Shown here: piece after piece, positions 28,337 through 37,867 of the stretch | Layout of the letters: each line of letters opens with the position of its first letter | Numbering within the stretch: the first letter of the stretch is position 1 | Assembly (NCBI RefSeq): GCF_002847345.1 | Contig: NZ_LXFV01000023.1 | Coordinates: forward strand, 21,501-85,500 | Direction of reading: 5' to 3' | From: Pectobacterium peruviense | Lineage (GTDB): Bacteria > Pseudomonadota > Gammaproteobacteria > Enterobacterales > Enterobacteriaceae | Length of the DNA stretch: 64,000 nucleotides | Notes under the pieces: model-generated | The model's database searches: none | Told to the model about the DNA's origin: nothing | What the model saw: only the letters and a program-made list of their open reading frames with translations | Position numbers and translations under genes: made by a program

Positions 28337-30058
28337 TTATTCAGGGTAGAGATTGTTCGTGTTACCGCGTTCACGCGCTGCCGTCGGCGTCGAAAAACAG
28401 ACGCTAACCTGCGTCCCCCCATCTGGGTGGAGGCCAATAGCTAACCGCCCTCCTAACCGTTCGGCGCGTTCCTGCATAATATTTAAACCGTAATGTCCTG
28501 CCGGTTCTTCCTGATTGACAATGCCACAGCCGTCATCACGAATATCAACACAATGGCTGCCGTCCGGCTGCGTATGGCAGTTGACGGTAATCGTCGTCGC
28601 CTGCGCGTGTTTAATGGCATTTAGCACCGCTTCACGGATGATTTGCAGCAGGTGAACCTGCTGTGATGCATCCAGCGCCTGCGTAGGAATACGGCAATCG
28701 ATATCAATCGTCGCCGGAGTCTGCGCCCTTAGCGGTTCAATCATTTCCTGCATCGCCGCAGGCAAATCGGCCTGTTGCAGCGTCAGTCGGAACGTTCCCA
28801 ACAATTCCCGCAGTTGGCGGTACGCATCGCTTAACGCCTGTTCAAAATCGGTGATAATCTGCCGAGCCTGCGCATTTTCTTCCGCTACCGCGCGCTTTAA
28901 TAATGTCATCTGGATATTCAGATAAGAAAGCACCTGAGCCAGTGAGTCATGCAGTTCACGCGCGATAGTGGCACGCTCTTCCATCAAGAGCAGTTGCTGG
29001 TAGTGCTTCTGCGCCTGATTAAAATAGAGGCCGCGCCCCAACATATTGGCGACGCTTTCCATCAGTTGCGCCGACGGCTGCTGCGTTGATGCCTGCCACC
29101 GCAACTGTCCAAACTCGACCTCTTGCAAACGGATGGGCAGCGCGTGCCACGCCGTCTGCTCGTCAGGCTGGCCTTCGCATAACAGCCAGTTCTCCCCTAC
29201 CCGCATTTCCAGACAGACGACCGTTTCATAGCGATGAACAATTTGCAGAATCTGTTGAAAACAATGCCTGTCGATCGTGCTGACATTCATCGCCTGAGAG
29301 CAGTTATACAACACCTTCAGCATGCGGTTCACTTCCTGCAAACGCAGCGTTTTCTGCCGTACCTTGTCTTCCAGAGAGCGATAGAGCTTTTGCAATTCGT
29401 CAGTCATGCTGCTGAAGGTTTGCGCCAATAATCCCAATTCGTTGGGCAGATTGACATCCAGCCGCGAATGGGTAAAACGCCCCTTCTCAATGGACGCACA
29501 GGCCGCCATCAGCTTATTCAGCGGCACGACGACCTGACGGCGAATGCGGCGCAGCGTAAAGAAGATCAGTATATAGATAGTGATCGAGCCAATTATTGAT
29601 GTCACAACCACTATCATCATCTTGCGCTCGGAATAATGCTGCAACGCCAGCACAAAGAGATCGATCTGCGTGACATAGCGAACAATATTGTCCTGATACC
29701 ACACCCGATCCCTCGCGCTCAGGCGCTCATCCATCGTTTTCCAGCTCTGCAACAGTGCGGCATAACGGTCGCGTACATCACGCGGCACATACCAGCGATC
29801 CAACAGGTGAAAAACCGGGGAATCCAGCGTTTGCGCATAGAGGTGACGATGCGCTTCTAACGCTGCGCGATCGCCCTGTAAGTCATACCCCATGCGATAG
29901 CTTTGCATACGCATGGAGCCCGCAACGTTGATCGCTTCTGCATCGCGCAAGCCACTGGCTAACGTCAGCAGCGCAATGCCCGTCGTCAGGAATGAGAGCA
30001 GCGCGATATAAAAAAATGCGCGAGCCAGGCTGGTAGAAACAGGACGTTTGACCATCAC
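28337..30058 (-). CDS. narQ: Nitrate/nitrite sensor histidine kinase NarQ
   Basis: Membrane sensor kinase that detects periplasmic nitrate/nitrite and phosphorylates NarP. It has two membrane spans (about 14-34 and 148-168) around the periplasmic sensor, with the ligand-binding P-box 'GSMRMQSYRMGYDL'. Then come HAMP, a central cysteine-poor module, and the HisKA_3 domain with 'ERATIARELHDSLAQVLSYL' (His near 370), followed by the ATPase boxes 'REAVLNAIKHA' and 'DDGCGI'. GTG 30058 lies nine bases after AAGGA and gives 'MMVKRPVS', matching E. coli 'MIVKRPVS'; a TTG at 30067 is less likely. In E. coli narQ and narP are unlinked; here they are adjacent. Confidence 0.94.
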   Translation of the reverse strand: MMVKRPVSTSLARAFFYIALLSFLTTGIALLTLASGLRDAEAINVAGSMRMQSYRMGYDLQGDRAALEAHRHLYAQTLDSPVFHLLDRWYVPRDVRDRYAALLQSWKTMDERLSARDRVWYQDNIVRYVTQIDLFVLALQHYSERKMMIVVVTSIIGSITIYILIFFTLRRIRRQVVVPLNKLMAACASIEKGRFTHSRLDVNLPNELGLLAQTFSSMTDELQKLYRSLEDKVRQKTLRLQEVNRMLKVLYNCSQAMNVSTIDRHCFQQILQIVHRYETVVCLEMRVGENWLLCEGQPDEQTAWHALPIRLQEVEFGQLRWQASTQQPSAQLMESVANMLGRGLYFNQAQKHYQQLLLMEERATIARELHDSLAQVLSYLNIQMTLLKRAVAEENAQARQIITDFEQALSDAYRQLRELLGTFRLTLQQADLPAAMQEMIEPLRAQTPATIDIDCRIPTQALDASQQVHLLQIIREAVLNAIKHAQATTITVNCHTQPDGSHCVDIRDDGCGIVNQEEPAGHYGLNIMQERAERLGGRLAIGLHPDGGTQVSVCFSTPTAARERGNTNNLYPE

Positions 30059-30091
30059 AACAAGCAATCCTTTTTAGCAATACAAACTCGA

Positions 30092-30356
<265 letters not shown>

Positions 30357-30415
30357 CCACTATCACGATCCCCGCGTGCTCAGGCAAGCCGATAAGGCGC
30401 GAATCCTACATAAGC

Positions 30416-30478
30416 TTGATCCGGCCCCCCCATTTACCTCTAAAGGGTGATTATCGCATACAGCCTAGGGAGCATAGT
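30416..30478 (+). promoter_or_regulatory. nap operon promoter with FNR half-site and NarP 7-2-7 site
   Basis: A TTGAT FNR half-site (30416-30420, site centre 30422.5, second half poor) and a NarP/NarL 7-2-7 dyad TACCTCT-AA-AGGGTGA (30435-30450, centre 30442.5) lie 20 bp apart. This is the FNR -64.5 / NarP -44.5 spacing known for E. coli napF. A -10 box CATAGT follows at 30473-30478, predicting a start near 30486. Confidence 0.6.
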
Positions 30479-30545
30479 GTAACCCCTATAAAAACAACGT
30501 GTTTTTTATTGGATATTTTACCGAGTGCCAGAGCGACAAACTGCC

Positions 30546-31082
30546 ATGACTAACCTCTCCCGACGTTCCTTACTGACCGGTGGTCTACAGCGTGCAGACA
30601 ACGCGCTGCGTCCGCCGTGGAGTGGTACTGAAAGCCATTTTCTGAGTCAGTGCACGCGCTGTAATGCCTGCGTTGAGGCTTGCGGAACGAGGATCATCCA
30701 GCGCGGTTCAGGGGGCTTTCCCACCATTGATTTCCAGCGCGGCGAATGCACCTTCTGCTATGACTGCGCTCGCGCGTGTCCACAGGCGTTGTTCGCGGAG
30801 AGTCACACCGCGCCGTGGGAATACCACCTGACGATTCAGGATGCCTGCTTATCACGGCATCAGGTGGAATGCCGCAGCTGTCAGGATACGTGTGAAACAG
30901 GCGCGATACGGTTTCGTCCTACTATCGGACGCGTTGCCGCACCGTCGATCGATGATGACGCCTGTACCACCTGTGGCGCCTGTATCTCTGGGTGCCCCGT
31001 CGGTGCCATATCGATGACAAAAATAACAGCGGGATATCACTCCGCGCCAGCGCGTCTCACGACGCAACAGGAAAACCGATGA
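30546..31082 (+). CDS. napF: Ferredoxin-type protein NapF
   Basis: 178-residue cytoplasmic iron-sulfur protein that assists maturation of NapA. Four cysteine clusters are visible: 'CTRCNACVEACG', 'CTFCYDCARACP', 'CRSCQDTCET' and 'CTTCGACISGCP', i.e. capacity for four 4Fe-4S centres. The frame is open from 30525, but ATG 30546 ('MTNLSRRSLLTGGLQ') aligns with E. coli NapF. First gene of napFDAGHBC; its stop overlaps the napD start as ATGA. Confidence 0.95.
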   Translation: MTNLSRRSLLTGGLQRADNALRPPWSGTESHFLSQCTRCNACVEACGTRIIQRGSGGFPTIDFQRGECTFCYDCARACPQALFAESHTAPWEYHLTIQDACLSRHQVECRSCQDTCETGAIRFRPTIGRVAAPSIDDDACTTCGACISGCPVGAISMTKITAGYHSAPARLTTQQENR

Positions 31083-31399
31083 GCACAGTCTGGCATGTTT
31101 GCAGTGTCGTGGTTCACGTCAATACGGAACGTATGGCGGCAGTAGGCGACGCATTGGAAAAATTACCCAATGTGGAGGTAGCCGCCAGCGATAGCGATAC
31201 CGGAAAAATGGCCGTGGTGCTGGAATCAGATTCAGAAGACACGCTGTTAAAACACATAGCGTCAATACGCGAACTTGCAGGCGTATTGGCGGTTTCGCTG
31301 GTTTATCACCAGCTTGATGAACAGTCTTTTGATGAACAATCTTTTGCTTTCGATGAACAACCTCTTGATCAACAAGCTCAGGGTGAGGAAATACCATGA
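31079..31399 (+). CDS. napD: NapA signal-peptide chaperone NapD, with C-terminal repeat expansion
   Basis: 106-residue cytoplasmic chaperone that binds the Tat signal peptide of NapA. The core '[13 protein letters not shown]', '[14 protein letters not shown]' and '[14 protein letters not shown]' matches E. coli NapD (87 residues). ATG 31079 overlaps the napF stop. Between 'LVYHQ' and the terminal 'GEE' lies an insertion of about 19 residues made of DEQS-like repeats ([20 protein letters not shown]), encoded by four 15-base units at 31313-31378. It ends in an ATGA overlap with napA. Confidence 0.94.
   Translation: MSTVWHVCSVVVHVNTERMAAVGDALEKLPNVEVAASDSDTGKMAVVLESDSEDTLLKHIASIRELAGVLAVSLVYHQLDEQSFDEQSFAFDEQPLDQQAQGEEIP
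31313..31378 (+). repeat. 15-bp in-frame tandem repeat in napD
   Basis: Four degenerate 15-base units, CTTGATGAACAGTCT (31313), TTTGATGAACAATCT (31328), TTCGATGAACAACCT (31349) and CTTGATCAACAAGCT (31364). A 6-base interruption (TTTGCT) follows unit two. Length is a multiple of three, so the frame is kept. Confidence 0.85.
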
Positions 31400-33882
31400 A
31401 ACTCAGTCGACGACACTTTATGAAGGCGAATGCTGTCGCAGCGGCGGCCGCGGTCGCAGGCATCACCATCCCTATCGCGGTTCGCGCCGCGACCGAGCAA
31501 TCGGACGCTATCCACTGGGATAAAGCCCCCTGCCGTTTCTGTGGCGTGGGGTGCGGTGTGTTAGTAGGAACGCAAAATGGACGCATCGTCGCCAGTCAGG
31601 GCGATCCCGAAGCGCCGGTTAACCGTGGCTTAAACTGCATCAAAGGCTATTTCCTGCCCAAAATCATGTACGGACAGGATCGTCTGACCCAGCCGTTACT
31701 GCGTATGCGTGATGGTAAATTCGATAAAGAAGGCGAATTTACCCCGATCTCCTGGGACAAAGCGTTTGACATCATGGCGGAGAAATTCAAAACCGCACTG
31801 AAGGAGAAAGGCCCGAACGCAATAGGCATGTTTGGCTCCGGACAATCAACAATTTGGGAAGGCTATGCCTCCGCCAAACTGTTCAAAGCCGGTTTCCGCT
31901 CCAACAATATTGACCCCAACGCGCGCCACTGTATGGCATCGGCAGTGGTAGGCTTTATGCGTACCTTCGGTATGGATGAACCGATGGGTTGCTATGACGA
32001 TATCGAGCAGACCGATGCGTTTGTGCTGTGGGGCTCCAACATGGCGGAGATGCACCCGATTCTCTGGTCGCGTATCACTGACCGCCGCCTGTCGAATAGC
32101 AATGTCACGGTTGCCGTGCTGTCCACCTACCAACACCGCAGTTTTGAGCTGGCGGATAACGGGATGGTGTTTACGCCGCAAACCGATCTGGCCATTCTCA
32201 ACTACATCGCTAACTACATTATTCAAAATAACGCGGTGAACGAGGCTTTCTTTACCCGCCACGTGAACCTGCGTAGAGGCGTGACTGATATCGGTTACGG
32301 GCTGCGCCCGACACACCCGTTGGAAAAAGCGGCGAAAAATCCCGGTTCCGATGCGTCCGAACCGATGAGTTTTGAAGAATACAAAGCCTTTGTCGCCGAC
32401 TATACGCTGGAAAAAACGGTCGCGATCAGCGGCGTTCCTGCCGATCAGTTGGAAGCGCTGGCAAAACTCTACGCCGATCCGAAGAAGAAAGTGATCTCCT
32501 ACTGGACGATGGGCTTTAACCAGCACACGCGTGGCGTTTGGGCGAACAATCTGGTTTATAACATCCACCTGCTGACCGGAAAAATCTCTCAGCCAGGCTG
32601 CGGGCCGTTCTCATTAACGGGTCAACCTTCTGCCTGCGGCACCGCGCGTGAAGTCGGCACTTTTGCCCACCGCCTGCCGGCAGACATGGTGGTCACAAAC
32701 GAGAAACACCGCGCGATTGCGGAAAAACTGTGGCAGTTACCGACAGGCACCATCCCTGAAAAAATCGGCCTGCACGCCGTCGCACAAGATCGGGCGCTGA
32801 AAGACGGCACGCTGAATGCCTATTGGGTGATGTGTAACAACAATATGCAGGCTGGCCCCAACATCAATCAGGAACGTATGCCGGGCTGGCGCGATCCGCG
32901 CAACTTCATTGTCGTTTCCGACCCTTACCCAACCATCAGCGCACTGGCCGCCGACCTGATTTTACCTACCGCGATGTGGGTGGAAAAAGAAGGGGCTTAC
33001 GGCAACGCCGAACGCCGGACGCAGTTCTGGCGTCAGCAGGTTAAAGCGCCGGGCGAGTCAAAATCGGATCTGTGGCAGGTCGTGAGCTTTGCCAAACGCT
33101 TCGCTGTAGAGGACGTGTGGCCGGAAGAACTCCTGGCGCAGAAACCCGCCTACCGCGGCAAGACGCTCTACGACGTGCTGTTTGCTAACGATGTCACCAC
33201 GCGTTTCCCACTCAGCGAATTAGCAGAAAATCAGTTGAACGACGAATCTCGCGAATTCGGTTTTTATTTGCAGAAAGGTCTATTTGAAGAATACGCCGCA
33301 TTTGGCCGTGGGCACGGTCACGATTTAGCACCGTTCGATGCTTATCACAAGGTGCGCGGTCTACGCTGGCCGGTGGTTGACGGTAAGGAAACGCAGTGGC
33401 GCTACAGCGAAGGACACGATCCTTACGTCAAAGCAGGAGAAGCCTACCGTTTTTACGGTAAACCGGATGGCAAGGCGGTGATTTTCGCGCTGCCATACGA
33501 ACCTGCCGCAGAAGCACCGGACGAAGAATACGATCTCTGGTTCTCTACGGGTCGCGTGCTGGAGCACTGGCATACCGGCAGCATGACGCGTCGTGTCCCA
33601 GAGCTGCACCGCGCCTTCCCCGAGGCCGTGCTGTTTATCCACCCGCAGGATGCCAAAGCGCGCGATCTTCGACGCGGTGAGAAAGTGCGCATCATCTCAC
33701 GCCGTGGAGAAGTCATCTCCGTGGTTGAGACACGCGGTCGTAATAAACCGCCGCGCGGGCTGGTGTATATGCCGTTCTTCGACGCCGCGCAGATGACCAA
33801 CGTCCTGACGCTGGATGCAACCGATCCGCTGTCGAAAGAAACGGACTTTAAGAAATGTGCCGTCAAGCTGGCTAAGGTGTAG
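31396..33882 (+). CDS. napA: Periplasmic nitrate reductase catalytic subunit NapA
   Basis: 828-residue molybdenum enzyme (bis-MGD cofactor, one 4Fe-4S cluster) that reduces nitrate to nitrite in the periplasm. The Tat signal has 'SRRHFMK' at 4-10, followed by a hydrophobic run ending near residue 34. The cluster ligands are in '[13 protein letters not shown]...GLNCIKGYF'. '[15 protein letters not shown]', '[11 protein letters not shown]'-type and '[17 protein letters not shown]' regions are typical of the family. The length equals E. coli NapA. Overlaps napD by 4 bases; napG starts 5 bp after. Confidence 0.97.
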   Translation: MKLSRRHFMKANAVAAAAAVAGITIPIAVRAATEQSDAIHWDKAPCRFCGVGCGVLVGTQNGRIVASQGDPEAPVNRGLNCIKGYFLPKIMYGQDRLTQPLLRMRDGKFDKEGEFTPISWDKAFDIMAEKFKTALKEKGPNAIGMFGSGQSTIWEGYASAKLFKAGFRSNNIDPNARHCMASAVVGFMRTFGMDEPMGCYDDIEQTDAFVLWGSNMAEMHPILWSRITDRRLSNSNVTVAVLSTYQHRSFELADNGMVFTPQTDLAILNYIANYIIQNNAVNEAFFTRHVNLRRGVTDIGYGLRPTHPLEKAAKNPGSDASEPMSFEEYKAFVADYTLEKTVAISGVPADQLEALAKLYADPKKKVISYWTMGFNQHTRGVWANNLVYNIHLLTGKISQPGCGPFSLTGQPSACGTAREVGTFAHRLPADMVVTNEKHRAIAEKLWQLPTGTIPEKIGLHAVAQDRALKDGTLNAYWVMCNNNMQAGPNINQERMPGWRDPRNFIVVSDPYPTISALAADLILPTAMWVEKEGAYGNAERRTQFWRQQVKAPGESKSDLWQVVSFAKRFAVEDVWPEELLAQKPAYRGKTLYDVLFANDVTTRFPLSELAENQLNDESREFGFYLQKGLFEEYAAFGRGHGHDLAPFDAYHKVRGLRWPVVDGKETQWRYSEGHDPYVKAGEAYRFYGKPDGKAVIFALPYEPAAEAPDEEYDLWFSTGRVLEHWHTGSMTRRVPELHRAFPEAVLFIHPQDAKARDLRRGEKVRIISRRGEVISVVETRGRNKPPRGLVYMPFFDAAQMTNVLTLDATDPLSKETDFKKCAVKLAKV

Positions 33883-33887
33883 CGAAC

Positions 33888-34580
33888 ATGGCACGCCCGG
33901 AGAATTCAACACCCGCTCGCCGCCGCTTTCTGCGTGACGCCGTTCGTGCCGTTGCGGGTTTATCCGCAGCGGTGACGATACTCGGCATTCAGCAGCGGCG
34001 CGCGCAGGCTGACGTACTCCGGCTGCGGCCGCCGGGTGCGCTGCCTGAAGCGGTTTTTTCCGGTGCCTGCATCCGCTGCGGTCAATGTGTTCAGGTCTGT
34101 CCTTATGACACGCTGAAGCTGGCGACGCTGGTATCCGGCCCCGCAGCGGGTAGCCCTTACTTTGTCGCACGCGATATCCCGTGTGAGATGTGTGAGGACA
34201 TTCCCTGTGTGGTCGCTTGCCCCAGCGGTGCCTTACAGCCGCTGGATGCTATCGATGATGCCCGCATGGGATTGGCGGTGTTGTTAGATCAGGAAAACTG
34301 CCTGAACTATCAGGGGTTACGCTGCGATGTGTGTTATCGCGTCTGCCCCCTTATTGATAGCGCCATCACACTAGAGCCAGAACGCAATGCCCGCACCGGA
34401 AAGCATGCTCGCTTTCTACCTATCGTGCATAGCGATGTCTGTACCGGCTGCGGCAAATGTGAAAAAGCCTGCGTGCTGGAACAGCCTGCGATAAAGGTCT
34501 TACCGCGCGCATTAGCAAAAGGTGAACTCGGGCACCACTACCGTTTCAACTGGCTGGAGGCACGCGATGGCAAATCGTAA
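33888..34580 (+). CDS. napG: Ferredoxin-type quinol dehydrogenase component NapG
   Basis: 230-residue Tat-exported ('[18 protein letters not shown]') protein with four 4Fe-4S clusters: '[15 protein letters not shown]', '[14 protein letters not shown]', '[17 protein letters not shown]' and '[16 protein letters not shown]'. With NapH it forms a ubiquinol-oxidising pathway that passes electrons through NapC to NapAB. The 3' end overlaps napH by 14 bases. Confidence 0.95.
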   Translation: MARPENSTPARRRFLRDAVRAVAGLSAAVTILGIQQRRAQADVLRLRPPGALPEAVFSGACIRCGQCVQVCPYDTLKLATLVSGPAAGSPYFVARDIPCEMCEDIPCVVACPSGALQPLDAIDDARMGLAVLLDQENCLNYQGLRCDVCYRVCPLIDSAITLEPERNARTGKHARFLPIVHSDVCTGCGKCEKACVLEQPAIKVLPRALAKGELGHHYRFNWLEARDGKS

Positions 34581-35430
34581 GCAAGACGCCGGACGAGAAG
34601 CTCGGGCGAAAAAAGGCTGGTGGCGCAGTCACCGCTGGCTGGTCCTGCGTCGCCTGACCCAATCTCTAGTGCTACTCATGTTCCTCAGCGGCCCGCTGTT
34701 AGGGTTCTGGATCTTGCGTGGTAACTACAGCGCCAGCCGCTTACTCGACACCGTGCCGCTCAGCGATCCGCTGATGGTGCTGCAAAGTCTGGCTAGTGGT
34801 CATCTGCCCACCGCCCTTGCGCTAGTCGGGGCGCTGATTATTGCGCTGAGCTATGCACTAGCGGGTAAGCGCCTGTTCTGTAGCTGGGTCTGCCCTGTGA
34901 ATCCGCTCACCGATTTAGCCGCTTGGCTGCGCCGTCGTTTCGGCATCACCGCCTCGGCAACACTTCCCCGCAATCTGCGCTATCTGCTGCTGATACTTAT
35001 TCTGGCAGGTAGCGCGCTGACGGGTGGGCTGTTGTGGGAATGGGTCAACCCTGTCTCACTGGCGGGTCGTGGGCTAATTTTCGGGTTTGGTGCGGGTATC
35101 TGGCTGCTGCTGGCGCTATTTCTGTTTGATTTATTGGTCGTGGAACACGGCTGGTGCGGGCACCTTTGCCCGACGGGTGCGCTGTATGGTGCGCTTGGCA
35201 GCAAAGGCGCATTAGTTGTGGATGCCGCCAAACGTGAACGCTGTACGCGCTGCATGGACTGTTTTCATGTCTGTCCAGAGCCGCAGGTATTGCGCGCACC
35301 CTTGCTCGATAAAGACAGTCCGGTACAGGTGACTGACCGAGACTGCATAACATGCGGACGTTGTATTGATGTCTGCGCTGAAGACGTTTTTAAAATAACC
35401 CTTAGATGGAAATCGGGAGCAAAGTCATGA
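34567..35430 (+). CDS. napH: Quinol dehydrogenase membrane component NapH
   Basis: 287-residue inner-membrane iron-sulfur protein with four hydrophobic helices. It has two CX3CP motifs on cytoplasmic loops ('[16 protein letters not shown]', '[16 protein letters not shown]') and two C-terminal 4Fe-4S clusters ('[14 protein letters not shown]', '[14 protein letters not shown]'). It partners NapG in ubiquinol oxidation. The frame is open from 34522, but ATG 34567 after CTGGAGGCACGCG gives the normal '[19 protein letters not shown]' start. The stop overlaps napB as ATGA. Confidence 0.94.
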   Translation: MANRKQDAGREARAKKGWWRSHRWLVLRRLTQSLVLLMFLSGPLLGFWILRGNYSASRLLDTVPLSDPLMVLQSLASGHLPTALALVGALIIALSYALAGKRLFCSWVCPVNPLTDLAAWLRRRFGITASATLPRNLRYLLLILILAGSALTGGLLWEWVNPVSLAGRGLIFGFGAGIWLLLALFLFDLLVVEHGWCGHLCPTGALYGALGSKGALVVDAAKRERCTRCMDCFHVCPEPQVLRAPLLDKDSPVQVTDRDCITCGRCIDVCAEDVFKITLRWKSGAKS

Positions 35431-35879
35431 AAAGCCTGAGAATGGGATGGTTTCGCTGGATCACCGCCCTGGCGATAATGGGCAGTACAATAATGTGCAG
35501 TGCAATAGCCACTGCACAGGTCGATTTAAGCCAATCACCGGAAGTCGCCGCGGCACAGCCGGGAAACAGCCGGATGCCGAAGCAGCAGGAGCGTATGGCG
35601 CTCAACTATGTCAACCAGCCACCGATGATTCCGCATAGCGTGGATGGCTATCAGGTCACCCCAACCTTTAACCGCTGCTTACAGTGCCACGGCGTGGAGA
35701 GCTATCGTTCCACCAGCGCCCCCCGCGTCAGCCCGACCCACTTTGTCGACAGAGACGGCAAAGTGCTGAGCAATGTGGCACCTGCACGCCATTTCTGCCT
35801 GCAATGCCACGTGCCGCAGGCGGACAGTTCGCCAATTACTGGCAACACGTTCACCCCTTCTAAAGGCTTTGGACAGTGA
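35427..35879 (+). CDS. napB: Diheme cytochrome c NapB, electron-transfer subunit of nitrate reductase
   Basis: 150-residue periplasmic diheme cytochrome that feeds electrons to NapA. A signal peptide covers about 1-30 ('WITALAIMGSTIMCSAIATAQ'). Two CXXCH heme sites are present ('CLQCHGVESYRS', 'CLQCHVPQADSS'), plus the conserved 'LNYVNQPPMIPHSVDGYQV' and the C-terminal 'NTFTPSKGFGQ'. ATG 35427 overlaps the napH stop, preferred over 35406. Confidence 0.95.
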   Translation: MKSLRMGWFRWITALAIMGSTIMCSAIATAQVDLSQSPEVAAAQPGNSRMPKQQERMALNYVNQPPMIPHSVDGYQVTPTFNRCLQCHGVESYRSTSAPRVSPTHFVDRDGKVLSNVAPARHFCLQCHVPQADSSPITGNTFTPSKGFGQ

Positions 35880-35887
35880 GGTTTGCG

Positions 35888-36490
35888 ATGAAACAGCCAG
35901 GAAAAGTAGGACGGTTGTTACGCCAGCTATGGCAATGGTGGCGTCGCCCAAGTCGGCTGGCGCTGGGAACGTTGCTGATTATCGGCTTCGCGGGCGGCAT
36001 TTTCTTTCTGGCGACGTCTCAGAAAGGCATGGAAATGAGTAACAGCGAGGCGTTCTGCATCAGCTGTCATGAAATGCGCAATACCGTCTATCAGGAATAT
36101 ATGGAAACCGCGCACTACAGCAACCGCAGCGGCGTGCGCGCCACCTGCCCGGATTGCCACGTTCCGCATGAGTTAGTGCCGAAAATGGTACGTAAGATTC
36201 AGGCCAGCAAAGAGCTGTACGGCAAAATAATGGGTACGATTGATACGCCACAAAAGTTCGAAGCACACCGACTGACAATGGCGCAGAGCGAATGGCGGCG
36301 CATGAAAAATAACAATTCTCAGGAATGCCGCAACTGCCACAACTTTGACTACATGGACTTCTCAGGGCAAAAAACGGTCGCAGCAGAGAAACACAGCGAA
36401 GCGATAAAACTCGGTCAAACCTGTATCGATTGCCACAAAGGCATCGCACACAAACTGCCGGACATGCACGGCGTCAAAAGCGGGTTATAA
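35888..36490 (+). CDS. napC: Tetraheme membrane cytochrome c NapC
   Basis: 200-residue NapC/NirT-family quinol dehydrogenase anchored by one N-terminal helix (about 18-42). Four CXXCH sites are present: 'CISCHEMRNTVYQEY', 'CPDCHVPHEL', 'CRNCHNFDYMD' and 'CIDCHKGIAHKLPDM'. It passes electrons from membrane quinol to NapAB. ATG 35888, with GAGG six bases upstream, gives the E. coli length; GTG 35876, overlapping napB, is an alternative. Last gene of the nap operon. Confidence 0.95.
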   Translation: MKQPGKVGRLLRQLWQWWRRPSRLALGTLLIIGFAGGIFFLATSQKGMEMSNSEAFCISCHEMRNTVYQEYMETAHYSNRSGVRATCPDCHVPHELVPKMVRKIQASKELYGKIMGTIDTPQKFEAHRLTMAQSEWRRMKNNNSQECRNCHNFDYMDFSGQKTVAAEKHSEAIKLGQTCIDCHKGIAHKLPDMHGVKSGL

Positions 36491-36512
36491 GCCACACCTC
36501 TTCGTGACACAC

Positions 36513-36532
36513 AGGACGGCGTATGCCGTCCT
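36513..36532 (+). terminator. Hairpin after napC
   Basis: Perfect 8-bp stem AGGACGGC / GCCGTCCT with GTAT loop, 22 bp after the napC stop. No T-run follows; it may protect the 3' end or act with the stronger palindrome at 36950. Confidence 0.5.
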
Positions 36533-36605
36533 CATCACAAGCAGAAACATCCGCCCCAAAATAACAATGAACTAATTTCAGTCTTTTGATTTTATGGGAT
36601 TGGTT

Positions 36606-36858
36606 CGCGTAAAAAATCGCGCTGAGGTGAGCGTAGACGCCGGATGAGCGGCATGGAGGCCGCGAAAGCCTGCGCCGCGTATGGAACGCGTCGCAGGTGG
36701 TCCGAACCGCGGATACGAACGCCGAAGGCATCGCGAAGCGGCGCGATTTCCCGCAAAAAGCCAGGGGTCACGGGGCGACGGCGATGAGCCGCCCCGTGTC
36801 GGGCGCGTGCAACTCGAGTTGCAGAAATTCACGCGGCGTGTTGCGCACGAAACCTCCA
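36606..36858. other. GC-rich, highly structured intergenic block
   Basis: About 250 bp clearly richer in G+C than its neighbours. It contains several strong dyads: CCTGCG-c-CGCGT / ACGCG-t-CGCAGG (36669-36697), CACGGGGCG / CGCCCCGTG (36769-36798) and a perfect 16-bp palindrome TGCAACTCGAGTTGCA (36808-36823). Open frames cross it but have no ribosome-binding site or recognisable product. Possibly a dispersed structured repeat or an acquired fragment; I cannot identify it. Confidence 0.5.
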
Positions 36859-36861
36859 CCG

Positions 36862-36951
36862 CAACAACAGAAACAACAGAAACAACAGAAACAACAGAAA
36901 CAACAGAAACAACAGAAACAACAGAAACAACAGAAACAACAGAAACAACAA
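36862..36951. repeat. 9-bp tandem repeat (AAACAACAG)n, about 10 units
   Basis: Ten consecutive 9-base units: the first has C for A at position 1, the last ends in A instead of G, and the eight between are identical. Simple-sequence tract between the structured block and the shared nap/ccm terminator; likely variable in copy number. Not a CRISPR array: no spacers. Confidence 0.95.
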
Positions 36952-36973
36952 AAGGGCGATATATCGCCCTTTT
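36950..36973. terminator. Bidirectional intrinsic terminator between nap and ccm operons
   Basis: Perfect 24-base palindrome AAAAGGGCGATA-TATCGCCCTTTT giving a GC-rich stem followed by T4 on either strand. It serves napC on the plus strand and ccmI on the minus strand. Confidence 0.85.
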
Positions 36974-36997
36974 GCTATTTAGATAAACATGAACCTC

Positions 36998-37867
36998 TTA
37001 CTTCCCAGTAACCGCCTGCACCGACAGTGAGGCTTCGGCCTGCGCCACGCTGCGTTCGATAACCGCTCGGCGTGTGTCGTTTTGCGGGAGCAGTTTTAGC
37101 ATCGCTTTCCAAGCATCAATCGCGTCTTGATAGCGCTGGGCTTCATAGGCATTGAAAGCCAACAGGCTGAGCACGCGCACATTGGTCGAACCGGAATTCA
37201 CCAGCTCACGCAGCATGTCACCACCACGCTGGCTATCACGTGGGTCGGTGGATCTCGACAGCAAATCGGCATAGTCCAACGCCAGATCCGTATTTTTCGG
37301 ATCGAGCTGGAACGCTTTGGCAAATGCCTGCACAGACATGTCATAGTTATTCAGCAAGCCCGCAATGCGCCCCAGCATCCACCAGTCTTGTGCATTATCT
37401 GGCTGCGCCTCCAGTTGGCTGCGTAACCCCAAACCGAGGCGCGCGACGTCTTCGATAGTCAGTGGTTCTGCATCAGCATCCAGCGCTCGCTTCATCAGAT
37501 CCGGCGTTAACGCAACGACCTGCTGCAACTCTTGCACCCGATTAACCGCAGAAGTCTTCCAAAACATGCCGAGGCTGACGATGACCAGCAACAGCAAGCC
37601 CGGCAGCAAAACCCAATGGCTAAGCGGGCGTTGTTTTACCTCCGCTCCGCTGGGAATATCCTGCAATAACGTATGCTGGAGTTCCTCAACCAGTTGAGCA
37701 CGTTCCTGCTCATTGGCAACATCCCCATTAAGCTCGCGCAGACGATCGCGATACAGCGCCTGATTGATCGCATCGCGATCGTATTCCCCCCGTGACGACC
37801 ACGGCGCGAGCAGCAGCGCGGACAGTGCAATCAGCGATAAAACAATGATGGTTGTCAGTAACATCAT
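36998..37867 (-). CDS. ccmI: Cytochrome c maturation protein CcmI (TPR)
   Basis: 289-residue membrane protein that presents apocytochrome c to the heme ligation complex. Two N-terminal helices (about 3-20 and 86-106) flank a cytoplasmic charged loop ('EYDRDAINQALYRDRLRELNGD'). The C-terminal periplasmic part consists of TPR-like repeats ('DWWMLGRIAGLLNNYDMSVQ', 'DLALDYADLL', 'AYEAQRYQDAIDAWKAML'). In E. coli this module is the C-terminal half of CcmH; here it is a separate gene overlapping ccmH by 4 bases. Last gene of the ccm operon. Confidence 0.92.
   Translation of the reverse strand: MMLLTTIIVLSLIALSALLLAPWSSRGEYDRDAINQALYRDRLRELNGDVANEQERAQLVEELQHTLLQDIPSGAEVKQRPLSHWVLLPGLLLLVIVSLGMFWKTSAVNRVQELQQVVALTPDLMKRALDADAEPLTIEDVARLGLGLRSQLEAQPDNAQDWWMLGRIAGLLNNYDMSVQAFAKAFQLDPKNTDLALDYADLLSRSTDPRDSQRGGDMLRELVNSGSTNVRVLSLLAFNAYEAQRYQDAIDAWKAMLKLLPQNDTRRAVIERSVAQAEASLSVQAVTGK

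Noticed and set aside
28337..30058. NarX rather than NarQ
   Set aside because: The N-terminus, overall length and linker match NarQ; the cysteine-rich NarX-type linker and adjacent narL/narK genes are absent.
36862..36951. CRISPR-like array
   Set aside because: The repeats are directly contiguous 9-mers with no spacers, and there are no cas genes.
36681..37011. Threonine/glutamate- or lysine/glutamine-repeat proteins of about 100 residues across the tandem repeat
   Set aside because: Two frames are open only because the 9-bp unit has no stop; neither has a ribosome-binding site, and both run through a terminator.
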